A stretch of DNA of 13,065 nt from Bacillota bacterium (GTDB lineage: Bacteria > Bacillota > Clostridia > Christensenellales > SZUA-584), in assembly GCA_023441905.1 (NCBI GenBank), contig JAEZNC010000239.1, positions 1-13,065 of the forward strand, in the 5' to 3' direction. The notes beneath the pieces are model-generated. The model was given only the letters and a program-made list of their open reading frames with translations. It was not told the origin of the DNA and searched no databases. Positions within the stretch are counted from its first letter, which is position 1, and the number at the start of each line of letters is the position of its first letter. The position numbers and the translations under genes are program-made. Below are positions 1-6,278 of this stretch, piece after piece.

Positions 1-776
1 TCATCCGGGCCCACATTATAATAATCCGCCTTGCTGCCATCCTCATATTGGGCTTGCGCAATCATCAAATAAGCCGCCAGCGGCTCCAGCACATGCTGGT
101 AGGGTCTCGTGGAATTCGGATTGCGCACAATGATTGTCTGCCCATGGCTTGCAGCGCGCACACAGTCGGGTATAATTCTGTCGTTTGCAAAATCCCCGCC
201 GCCGATGACGTTACCCGCACGGGCTGTGGATATCGCGGTTCTGCCGTCCTCAAAAAAAGAGCTCTTATAGCTATGTGTCACAAGCTCCGAGCACGACTTG
301 CTGTTGGAATACGGATCATAACCATCCAGCGGCTCATTTTCGCGGTAACCCCAGTCCCATTCATTGTTCTTGTAAACCTTGTCCGTTGTGACGTTCACAA
401 AAGACCGCACGGTATCCGTCAGACGGATGCATTCCAATATATTGACGGTTCCCATTACGTTTGTTTCATATGTATAAACGGGGTCTTTATAGCTGTCCCG
501 CACAATGGGCTGCGCCGCGAGATGCAGCACAATATCCGGCTTCACACGCTCGAAAACCGACCGCATATGTGCCAAATCGCGCACATCTCCGATGACAGAA
601 TCGATATCGTTTTCAATCCTGCAAATATCAAAAAGGCTCGGTATTGTCGGCGGCGTCAATGAATAACCAGTCACTTTTGCACCGGCCCCCGCAAGCACCT
701 TGCACAACCACGTGCCTTTAAACCCCGTATGCCCCGTCACCAATACCCTTTTGTCTTTATAAAACGAGAGGCTCAT
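1..776 (-). CDS. rfbG: CDP-glucose 4,6-dehydratase, C-terminus cut by window edge
   Basis: This cytoplasmic short-chain dehydrogenase/reductase converts CDP-D-glucose to CDP-4-keto-6-deoxy-D-glucose, the branch point to CDP-linked 3,6-dideoxyhexoses and other 6-deoxysugars. I translated 258 codons from the ATG at 774-776 to base 3 without a stop; family members run to roughly 355 residues, so about the last quarter lies outside. Visible motifs are the nucleotide-binding TGHTGFKG at residues 14-21, then HLAAQP, TTDKVYKNNEW.WGYRE, the catalytic YSNSK, RAGNVIGGGDFANDRIIPD and RPYQHMLEPLAAYL. The last two are typical of the CDP-glucose enzyme rather than RmlB or GalE. Its ATG overlaps the TGA of rfbF by four bases (ATGA), implying translational coupling. 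Genes further left should tell which CDP sugar is made. Confidence 0.93.
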   Translation of the reverse strand, partial: MSLSFYKDKRVLVTGHTGFKGTWLCKVLAGAGAKVTGYSLTPPTIPSLFDICRIENDIDSVIGDVRDLAHMRSVFERVKPDIVLHLAAQPIVRDSYKDPVYTYETNVMGTVNILECIRLTDTVRSFVNVTTDKVYKNNEWDWGYRENEPLDGYDPYSNSKSCSELVTHSYKSSFFEDGRTAISTARAGNVIGGGDFANDRIIPDCVRAASHGQTIIVRNPNSTRPYQHVLEPLAAYLMIAQAQYEDGSKADYYNVGPD

Positions 777-1549
777 AACCAAACCTTCCATGGAGCCTGT
801 CCGTCAGCCCAGAGCTGCTCCAGCAGCAGCTTGTCCCGTTGTGTATCCATGCACTGCCAGAACCCATCATGCTTATATGCGCAAAGCTGACCTGTGTCCG
901 CAAGTGTCTCCAGCGGTTTTCTCTCAAATACGGTCGTATCGTCCTCAAGAAGGTCAAACACAGCGGGATTGAGCACCATGAATCCGCCGTTGATCCAACC
1001 GCCGTCTTCTTTTGTTTTCTCGGCAAAGCGGCTGACCTTGTTGTCCGATTCGAACTCTATATTACCGAATCGTCCACCCGGCTGAATCGCTGTCAGCGTC
1101 GCGATTTTGCCATGGCTTAAATGAAATTCCATCAATTTTTGGGTATTCACATCGCTGACACCGTCTCCGTATGTCAGCATAAAGGGCTCGTCCCCAATGT
1201 ATTCGCGAACACGCTTAATACGCCCGCCTGTCATTGTATTCAGGCCCGTATCAATCAGCGTAACCTTCCATGGCTCCGCGAAATTATTGTGAACGGTCAT
1301 GCCGTTCCCATTGCAAAAATCGAAAGTGATATCAGAGTTGTGAAGATAGTAATCGGCAAAAAATTCTTTGATGACGTACGCTTTGTAACCCAGACAAATG
1401 ATGAACTCATTGAAGCCATAGTGGGAATAGCTTTTCATAATATGCCACAGAATCGGCTTTTCCCCAATCTCAATCATAGGCTTTGGTCTTAAATGAGACT
1501 CCTCACTGATACGAGTACCAAAGCCGCCAGCTAAAATAACGACTTTCAT
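773..1549 (-). CDS. rfbF: Glucose-1-phosphate cytidylyltransferase
   Basis: This 258-residue enzyme joins CTP and glucose 1-phosphate to give CDP-glucose and pyrophosphate, the substrate of the adjacent dehydratase. The nucleotidyltransferase signature LAGGFGTRISEES is at residues 6-18, followed by RPKPMIEIGEKPILWHIMK, which distinguishes the cytidylyltransferase group, then TYGDGVSDV (metal and substrate site), GGWINGGFMV and a C-terminal GFWQCMDTQRDK. The length matches the family. The ATG start has AAAGGA eight bases upstream. It is the first gene of a leftward operon with rfbG, whose start overlaps its stop. A promoter-like site lies about 26 bases upstream of the start codon, in the region divergent from the family 4 glycosyltransferase gene. 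Confidence 0.95.
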   Translation of the reverse strand: MKVVILAGGFGTRISEESHLRPKPMIEIGEKPILWHIMKSYSHYGFNEFIICLGYKAYVIKEFFADYYLHNSDITFDFCNGNGMTVHNNFAEPWKVTLIDTGLNTMTGGRIKRVREYIGDEPFMLTYGDGVSDVNTQKLMEFHLSHGKIATLTAIQPGGRFGNIEFESDNKVSRFAEKTKEDGGWINGGFMVLNPAVFDLLEDDTTVFERKPLETLADTGQLCAYKHDGFWQCMDTQRDKLLLEQLWADGQAPWKVWL

Positions 1550-1581
1550 TCAAGTAATCCTTTTTTATGTTTATTAAATCA

Positions 1582-1610
1582 ATGATACTTGATTCCTATG
1601 GAAAAAACAA
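1582..1610 (-). promoter_or_regulatory. Candidate sigma-A type promoter for rfbF-rfbG
   Basis: On the minus strand, a weak -35 TTGTTT (1605-1610) is followed after 17 bases by a good -10 TATCAT (1582-1587). The expected transcription start is near 1575, giving a leader of about 26 bases with the rfbF ribosome site. The spacing and leader length match the other candidate promoters in the window. The region is AT-rich, so chance matches are possible. Confidence 0.35.
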
Positions 1611-1734
1611 GGACTATTCGCTATATACGACAGAGTTTTTATTTCCATGTGGCATCTCAGTTCAATATGTATGACGTTTTGTTAGAAGAACTCTCATTTT
1701 TTGCGGCTGGTTCAAAACTCAATAGACTGTTTTG

Positions 1735-1763
1735 TAGACATCTTACGCGCGCTACGGTAATAT
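1735..1763 (+). promoter_or_regulatory. Candidate promoter for the plus-strand glycosyltransferase
   Basis: TAGACA (1735-1740, five of six matches to TTGACA) is followed after 17 bases by TAATAT (1758-1763, four of six). The alternative -10 TATGAT begins three bases further on but has a spacing of 20. Transcription would start near 1770, downstream of the ATG at 1762, which supports the later start codon at 1792. Confidence 0.33.
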
Positions 1764-1791
1764 GATTTTAGTATTTATACGAGGTAATACG

Positions 1792-3078
1792 ATGATAAAA
1801 AAGATGCTCAAGCAGTTTTTGTCCGGCAAGATCATATCGGCAATCATAACCCCTTTTCTCTGGATTCTTCCGGTTCGCCTTCGTGTCAAAATCGCCGGCG
1901 CAGTCAATACCGTGCGGCAGTCATACAAAGTGAAGCCTTACCAGCCGGGGGCTTATCCCGAAGGTGTCAATCTGTTCGGTTACCTAAAGGCTCAGATGGG
2001 GCTTGGGCAGGGTGCGAGGCTCATGGCACATGCCGTTTTGGAAAGCGGCATTCCGCACTCATTGATCAATGTGTCAATCGGCAACCCAGCCAGCCACAAT
2101 GAAAAAGAATTTGAAGCGATGTTGTCCAAAGCATCGGTGTACAACACGAACATCGTCCATATCAATCCCGAACAGACACCGCTGCTGCGTGTTGCCTATC
2201 CCCGCCGCACGTGGGACAAGCGGTACAATATTGCCGTGTGGCTCTGGGAGCTTGAAGAGTTTCCGAGCGAATGGCACAGCGAATTTGCTTATTTTGATGA
2301 AATCTGGACGCCGTCCACGTTCACCTCAAACAGTATAAAAAATAGTACGTCTCTTCCTGTCGTCACTGTGCCCTATGGACTCCGCGCGGAAGCAGATACG
2401 CGCTTTGACCGGGACTATTTCCGCCTGCCCAAAGACCGTTTTCTCTTTTTATCCATGTATGATGTCAACAGCACAATGGAACGCAAAAACCCCATGGGGG
2501 CTATCGACGCTTTTTGTGCCGCGTTCCCGCCCGATTCCATGGATGTGGGGCTTGTGATCAAAATCAACAACGCAACACCGGAAAATATCGCTCAACTCAA
2601 GACCTATATAGGCAACCGGAAGAATATCTTCGTCATCAGCCAGTTGTTCAGTAAAGTTGAAGTGCAGTCGCTTATCAAAGCCTGCGATGTTTTTGTCAGC
2701 CTGCACCGCAGCGAGGGGTTCGGCCTTGTGATGGCGGAAGCCATGGTTCTTGGTGTCCCCTCCATCGCAACCAACTGGTCTGCCAATACCGATTTTATGA
2801 AGCCCGATACCTCTTGCCTTGTGGATTTTAAATTTATCGATGTGAAAGACAGCTATTACCAGCAGCGTCAGGGCCTCAGATGGGCTGATCCAAATATCGA
2901 ACACGCGGCGCAATACATGCAAAGACTTTATAATGACAGGCCGTACTACGAAAACATCGCGCAAAATGGACAGGCCTTTATAAAAGGTGATTACTCCATT
3001 GAACGGTCGGCTCAGAAAATCTTTGCGAGACTGCGGGAATTGGATTTAATCAAAACCGACCACATCAACAAGCCTTGA
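1792..3078 (+). CDS. Family 4 (GT-B) glycosyltransferase
   Basis: This 428-residue protein probably transfers a sugar from a nucleotide donor to a growing lipid-linked glycan on the cytoplasmic side. The C-terminal GT4 domain shows SMYDVNSTMERKNP near residues 221-234 and the donor-binding E-x7-E motif as E308-GFGLVMA-E316, followed by GVPSIATNWSANTDFM. The N-terminal half has NLFGYLKAQMGLGQGAR (61-76), a pattern I recall from polysaccharide-locus glycosyltransferases. Residues about 12-30 are hydrophobic and could bind the membrane. The start at 1792 is preferred to the ATG at 1762 because GAGG (1781-1784) sits seven bases upstream and the earlier ATG falls in the predicted -10 box. It is the only plus-strand gene and ends in an inverted repeat. 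Donor and acceptor are not readable from sequence; D-rhamnose or mannose would fit the neighbours. Confidence 0.88.
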   Translation: MIKKMLKQFLSGKIISAIITPFLWILPVRLRVKIAGAVNTVRQSYKVKPYQPGAYPEGVNLFGYLKAQMGLGQGARLMAHAVLESGIPHSLINVSIGNPASHNEKEFEAMLSKASVYNTNIVHINPEQTPLLRVAYPRRTWDKRYNIAVWLWELEEFPSEWHSEFAYFDEIWTPSTFTSNSIKNSTSLPVVTVPYGLRAEADTRFDRDYFRLPKDRFLFLSMYDVNSTMERKNPMGAIDAFCAAFPPDSMDVGLVIKINNATPENIAQLKTYIGNRKNIFVISQLFSKVEVQSLIKACDVFVSLHRSEGFGLVMAEAMVLGVPSIATNWSANTDFMKPDTSCLVDFKFIDVKDSYYQQRQGLRWADPNIEHAAQYMQRLYNDRPYYENIAQNGQAFIKGDYSIERSAQKIFARLRELDLIKTDHINKP

Positions 3079-3083
3079 TGTGG
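3060..3083. repeat. Perfect 9-bp inverted repeat over the stop codon of the GT4 gene
   Basis: CCACATCAA (3060-3068) and TTGATGTGG (3075-3083) are perfect complements around a six-base loop, and the TGA stop (3076-3078) lies in the right arm. The hairpin could stop transcription or protect the mRNA 3' end, but no run of T follows, so it is not a standard intrinsic terminator. CACATCAA also recurs at 3099-3106. Confidence 0.6.
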
Positions 3084-3209
3084 CATAGTTGGTTGCTGCA
3101 CATCAATAGTCCGGCAGATTAAGGATTTGCGAGATCGGGCAGTCTTAGAACCTTTATTGTTTTGTCCTGTCCCCATCTGACGGCTATTCTATAAGGTTGA
3201 TTGGGAACT

Positions 3210-3225
3210 GTCACCGTCAGGTGAC
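3210..3225. repeat. Short inverted repeat GTCACC/GGTGAC
   Basis: GTCACC (3210-3215) and GGTGAC (3220-3225) flank a four-base GTCA loop. The surrounding text, with TGTCCTGTCCCC about 40 bases upstream and TTGGGAACTG immediately before, resembles borders I associate with REP-type elements near IS200-like (RAYT) transposases. No transposase gene is present. The hairpin is visible; its origin is inference. Confidence 0.4.
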
Positions 3226-3338
3226 TGCGGGGAGAAAACAAGCCGGCACTTTGCGCCGCTTGCGGTTCCATCCCTGCAGAGGTTCTTTAAGCATAATCGG
3301 CAGAGGCCTTTGAGATATGTATTATTAACATTATTCTC

Positions 3339-3386
3339 ACCTCATCCGGTGCTGCGCACCACCTTTTTTCTAAATGGGAGGGCTTT
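3339..3386. repeat. Degenerate clostridial-type intergenic repeat with hairpin
   Basis: CTCATCC is followed by GGTGC (3348-3352) and GCACC (3356-3360) around a TGC loop, then ACC, a six-T run (3364-3369) and TGGGAGGG. The layout matches, in degenerate form, a small dispersed intergenic repeat I recall from clostridial genomes, in which CCTCATCC, a GC hairpin, CACCTT and a CTCCC/GGGAG pair follow in order. The hairpin plus T-run could also act as a plus-strand terminator for the glycosyltransferase, about 270 bases past its stop. Family membership is from memory. Confidence 0.45.
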
Positions 3387-3450
3387 TATATCCCAAGCCA
3401 ATCGAAGAATACTCGATAAGCCTGTGATTTTACAAATATTAAATAAAGCA

Positions 3451-3513
3451 CTGACTCAAGTGAGCCAATGCTTCATCACCCTTTTAATGCTGATTTTACT
3501 CGCTTTGAGTCAG
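3451..3513 (-). terminator. Possible terminator for the GT2-GtrA / GT-C operon
   Basis: CTGACTCAA (3451-3459) and TTGAGTCAG (3505-3513) are perfect 9-bp complements, and after a small internal loop GAG (3462-3464) pairs with CTC (3499-3501). On the minus strand the left arm is the last coding part of the membrane protein, the TAA (3496-3498) begins the roughly 34-base loop, and the right arm is followed by a U-rich TGCTTTATTT. The long loop makes this weaker than a classic intrinsic terminator. Confidence 0.45.
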
Positions 3514-5097
3514 GCACATTTCCTCTGAAATGTCGCGGTCGTACACAAGAATCGCATAGTTTTCAAAAGTGAGCTTTTTATCGTATCGGCCCCACTGATC
3601 GACAACCGACTCTTCCATCACGCCGAAGTTCGAATTGTGTTCAGGATTGCGGACAACAACGAAATTGCTTTCCTCTTCATACCATTCGTCTTTACAGAAC
3701 CAAATGTATGGCTGGTATCCTTCGCCGGTGACCAATACGGATCGAATTTTAACATCCTGTCCCGTTGTGACGGTAACAGCGGATGCATTCCAAAATGTTG
3801 CATAGCCATGGGACAGCCCCTGACTCTTCAGGTATTTTCCCAAGCGTTCCTGTTCCGTTTCCGCAGGACGAACACTCAACGGAAAAACAATACTGCCTAA
3901 AACCATGACGACGGCAATACATGCGGCTATCCAGCTGGCTTTCACTTTGCCGTTGATGATCCTTGCGCGTTCCCACAGGCCTGTTCTGTTGAGGTTCCGA
4001 ATGATGAGTATCGCAAATATCCCCGGCAGTGTTCCAAAATATCGGCTGCTGTTCTCATCCACCGAGATGTTAGTCAGAATATAAATCAGTGACATTAGGA
4101 CAAAGCCCGCACTCAACACAAAATCAATCAGACCGACTTCTTTGTTCTTTATAAAAAGCTTTATATTTTTACCCACAACATAGAAGGCGTAAAAAACGAT
4201 GATGGTACGCAGCAGATACAGCGGCATGCTCAGCGAGAACAATGCCTGACCGCTAAACGCCATGTCATTCAAATAGAATATGGTTTTAATGTATAGGATA
4301 ATCTTGGCATAGAGGTTGTCAAACGGCTCAAAAGCCTTAGAGTCTAAGAAGGCGTTCTTGTTCGCATCGCCCACCATATAATACAGTTTATCGGCAAGGA
4401 AGGCGAAAACAACCGCCGCCACACAAATGCCAATAATCAGAATATCCTTTTTTGCTGCCTTTATCTGATTTGACAGAAGGTCTCGCAGGAAATAGATGAC
4501 GATCGGCGCAATAAAGAACACGTAGATAATCTGATCACCGAAGCAGCCCAAAAACAGCACCAGAAAAGCCAGAATGTAATAGAGCCGCTTTCGTCTGTTT
4601 TGTTCATCGCATACTGCCTTGTTGATGAATATCAGCGCAAGCAAGCCCCATATCATCACAGCAGTATGGGCGCGCAGCATGCTCACGTTAAACAGACACG
4701 GAAAACCGGCAATGGCGAGAAACAGCAGCAAATCAAAAATAGTATATTTGTTTTGGCCGACCTTTATGGCGAACTGGGCGCAGACGGCCCACACAACAAA
4801 CATCAATACCGAGGCAATCACATAGGCCCATATGCTGACGCCTGCCACAGCCACACCGATTGTGTAGTACAGCAGATCGGCGGTGAAAAACGAGATGCCT
4901 GTTTGATTCCAACCCGATAGGAAGAAATTCCCGCCGAGAATATCATCCGCCTCCAAAACAAGGTTGGAATAATCGCTGTCTATAGGAATTTTAGAAAACA
5001 GAGAAATAATATACGGGACATAGCAAAGGAATACAATAATGAATACGATCCATTTGAATTTTCCGTTTGCCGTTAACTTTTTCAAATTTGATATCAT
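3496..5097 (-). CDS. Polytopic membrane protein, probable GT-C glycosyltransferase
   Basis: This 533-residue protein probably moves a sugar from a polyprenyl-phosphate carrier to the glycan on the outer face of the membrane. By eye there are about 10-12 hydrophobic segments, the first at about 16-34 and the last at about 388-406, then a soluble C-terminal domain of roughly 125 residues. The first extracytoplasmic loop carries IDSDYSNLVLEADDILGG (39-56), with acidic residues D40, D42, D51 and D52; acidic loop-1 residues are the usual catalytic or metal sites of GT-C enzymes. The start has a GGAA site and lies only 16 bases after the GT2-GtrA stop, so the two are coexpressed and the pairing is the strongest functional clue. 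The exact family is not recognised; a flippase or O-acetyltransferase is less likely given loop 1 and the C-terminal domain. Confidence 0.75.
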   Translation of the reverse strand: MISNLKKLTANGKFKWIVFIIVFLCYVPYIISLFSKIPIDSDYSNLVLEADDILGGNFFLSGWNQTGISFFTADLLYYTIGVAVAGVSIWAYVIASVLMFVVWAVCAQFAIKVGQNKYTIFDLLLFLAIAGFPCLFNVSMLRAHTAVMIWGLLALIFINKAVCDEQNRRKRLYYILAFLVLFLGCFGDQIIYVFFIAPIVIYFLRDLLSNQIKAAKKDILIIGICVAAVVFAFLADKLYYMVGDANKNAFLDSKAFEPFDNLYAKIILYIKTIFYLNDMAFSGQALFSLSMPLYLLRTIIVFYAFYVVGKNIKLFIKNKEVGLIDFVLSAGFVLMSLIYILTNISVDENSSRYFGTLPGIFAILIIRNLNRTGLWERARIINGKVKASWIAACIAVVMVLGSIVFPLSVRPAETEQERLGKYLKSQGLSHGYATFWNASAVTVTTGQDVKIRSVLVTGEGYQPYIWFCKDEWYEEESNFVVVRNPEHNSNFGVMEESVVDQWGRYDKKLTFENYAILVYDRDISEEMCLTQSE

Positions 5098-5113
5098 ACG
5101 TTAATTCCTATAT

Positions 5114-6175
5114 TTATTTTCTGTAGGTAATAAATTTGTTGAGTGTAAACTGAACCAGAGATACGAATACAATCAGTATCGCCTTCAATACATATAAGTT
5201 CATCTGTGAACCCAGTAGGTGTATCATCAAGGATGAAAAAGCCATGCCTCCGGCACATATCAAGCCATAGGAAAACAGCCTGAAAACCAAGCGGTTTTTC
5301 TTCTTGAAGTTTAAAAACGTGTTTGTTAAAAATGTGAACGTAAAGCCGCAGAGTGACGCAATAATATTGGAAATAACTGCATAGGGGAAAACTTTCAGAT
5401 AAATAAGCATCGAAAATACACAGTATTCCAAACCGGCCGCAATCAAACCAAAAACACCGTAAAGCATGATGTTTTTTAGAACAGGCTGGCGTATGAACAT
5501 CAGCTTAAACAGCAGCTTAATATAGTCTATGATGAACGGAATCAATTTTCTCTTTGAGTCCCCGAACACCCGTTTTGAAAAATAAATCGGAACTTCATCC
5601 ACTTTTAAATCGTTCTTATTGTTTTTCAGCCTTATTAAAACTTCCTGCAGCACGTCATAATTCTTGCCATCCAGCTCAACAGCTTTGAGCTGCTCACAAG
5701 AATACATCCTGTAGCTTGTTGAAATGTCTTTTGCTTTGATTCCAAGAAATATCCGAAAAACGAAATTGAGTATTTTGGACATGATGATAGACGACTTCTT
5801 GTCCTCGGTGCGGCCGCCCTTCACATAACGGGAACCGATCACTACATCACAATTCTCTTTGACGAACTTTTCGTATATCTCCTGAAACTTATCGGGGTCA
5901 TGGGATCCATCGCTGTCCAGCGTCAGATATTTGTCCATTGTTGCATGCTTGATGCCTGTCCGAAAAGCTCCGCCGTAACCCGGATATTCCTGGTTGACAT
6001 ACTTGACACCAAACTCCTCACAAACACCTTTTGTATTATCCAGCGGTTTTTCTGAGTCAACAACGATTATTTCAAACGGCTCGGAAATCTTCTTAATATT
6101 CTCGATCACCCGAGGCAGCATGATTCTTAAATTTTCTTCCTCTTTGTAGGCTAATAAGACAACACTTATTCCCAT
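5114..6175 (-). CDS. Fusion of polyprenyl-phosphate glycosyltransferase (GT2) and GtrA-type flippase
   Basis: Residues 1-225 are a DPM1/GtrB-like family 2 glycosyltransferase, which transfers a hexose from a nucleotide sugar to undecaprenyl phosphate at the inner membrane face. The motifs are VVLLAYKEEENL (5-16), VVDS (38-41), the metal-binding DSDGSHDPDK (87-96), VIGSRYVKGG (112-121) and a C-terminal basic FGDSKRK. Residues about 234-353 form a GtrA domain with four hydrophobic segments, ending in QFTLNKFITYRK; GtrA proteins are thought to flip the lipid-linked sugar. Thus gtrB and gtrA functions are joined, and the downstream membrane protein would be the transferase. This arrangement is known in Gram-positives. 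The ATG has no strong Shine-Dalgarno sequence but lies 27 bases below a good promoter match. Base composition is clearly lower in GC than in the mutase gene upstream. Confidence 0.9.
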   Translation of the reverse strand: MGISVVLLAYKEEENLRIMLPRVIENIKKISEPFEIIVVDSEKPLDNTKGVCEEFGVKYVNQEYPGYGGAFRTGIKHATMDKYLTLDSDGSHDPDKFQEIYEKFVKENCDVVIGSRYVKGGRTEDKKSSIIMSKILNFVFRIFLGIKAKDISTSYRMYSCEQLKAVELDGKNYDVLQEVLIRLKNNKNDLKVDEVPIYFSKRVFGDSKRKLIPFIIDYIKLLFKLMFIRQPVLKNIMLYGVFGLIAAGLEYCVFSMLIYLKVFPYAVISNIIASLCGFTFTFLTNTFLNFKKKNRLVFRLFSYGLICAGGMAFSSLMIHLLGSQMNLYVLKAILIVFVSLVQFTLNKFITYRK

Positions 6176-6208
6176 CTTTACGCTCGTTTCACTTCATATT
6201 TATATAAA

Positions 6209-6237
6209 AGTATACAACACATTCTGCATGGATTCAA
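6209..6237 (-). promoter_or_regulatory. Candidate sigma-A type promoter for the GT2-GtrA / GT-C pair
   Basis: On the minus strand TTGAAT (6232-6237, four of six) is followed after exactly 17 bases by TATACT (6209-6214, five of six). Transcription would start near 6202, about 27 bases before the ATG. It lies in the 103-base gap after the mutase gene, which is AT-rich and has no strong terminator, so read-through from the GDP-sugar operon is also possible. Confidence 0.5.
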
Positions 6238-6278
6238 TTTCTCTTTTAAGCATCCAAATCTGACAAAAACGAACGTGT

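Larger units (their letters stand above)
3079..3495. other. Gene-free convergent region of about 417 bases
   Basis: I find no credible gene here; the 72-codon open frame starting at 3310 has no ribosome site or recognisable motif. The stretch lies between the plus-strand glycosyltransferase and the end of the minus-strand membrane protein. It contains a short GTCACC/GGTGAC inverted repeat (3210-3225), a degenerate hairpin-bearing repeat (about 3339-3386) and one arm of a terminator-like inverted repeat (3451-3464). Together they suggest a junction where repeats or mobile remnants collected. Confidence 0.6.

Noticed and set aside
48..662. 204-codon plus-strand open frame
   Set aside because: It lies antisense to rfbG, whose protein motifs are unmistakable; the frame has no recognisable domain.
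1762..1791. Upstream ATG giving a 438-residue GT4 protein
   Set aside because: It overlaps the predicted -10 box and has no ribosome site, while the ATG at 1792 has GAGG at good spacing.
3310..3528. 72-codon plus-strand open frame in the convergent gap
   Set aside because: It has no ribosome site or domain, crosses the inverted repeat and overlaps the end of the membrane-protein gene.
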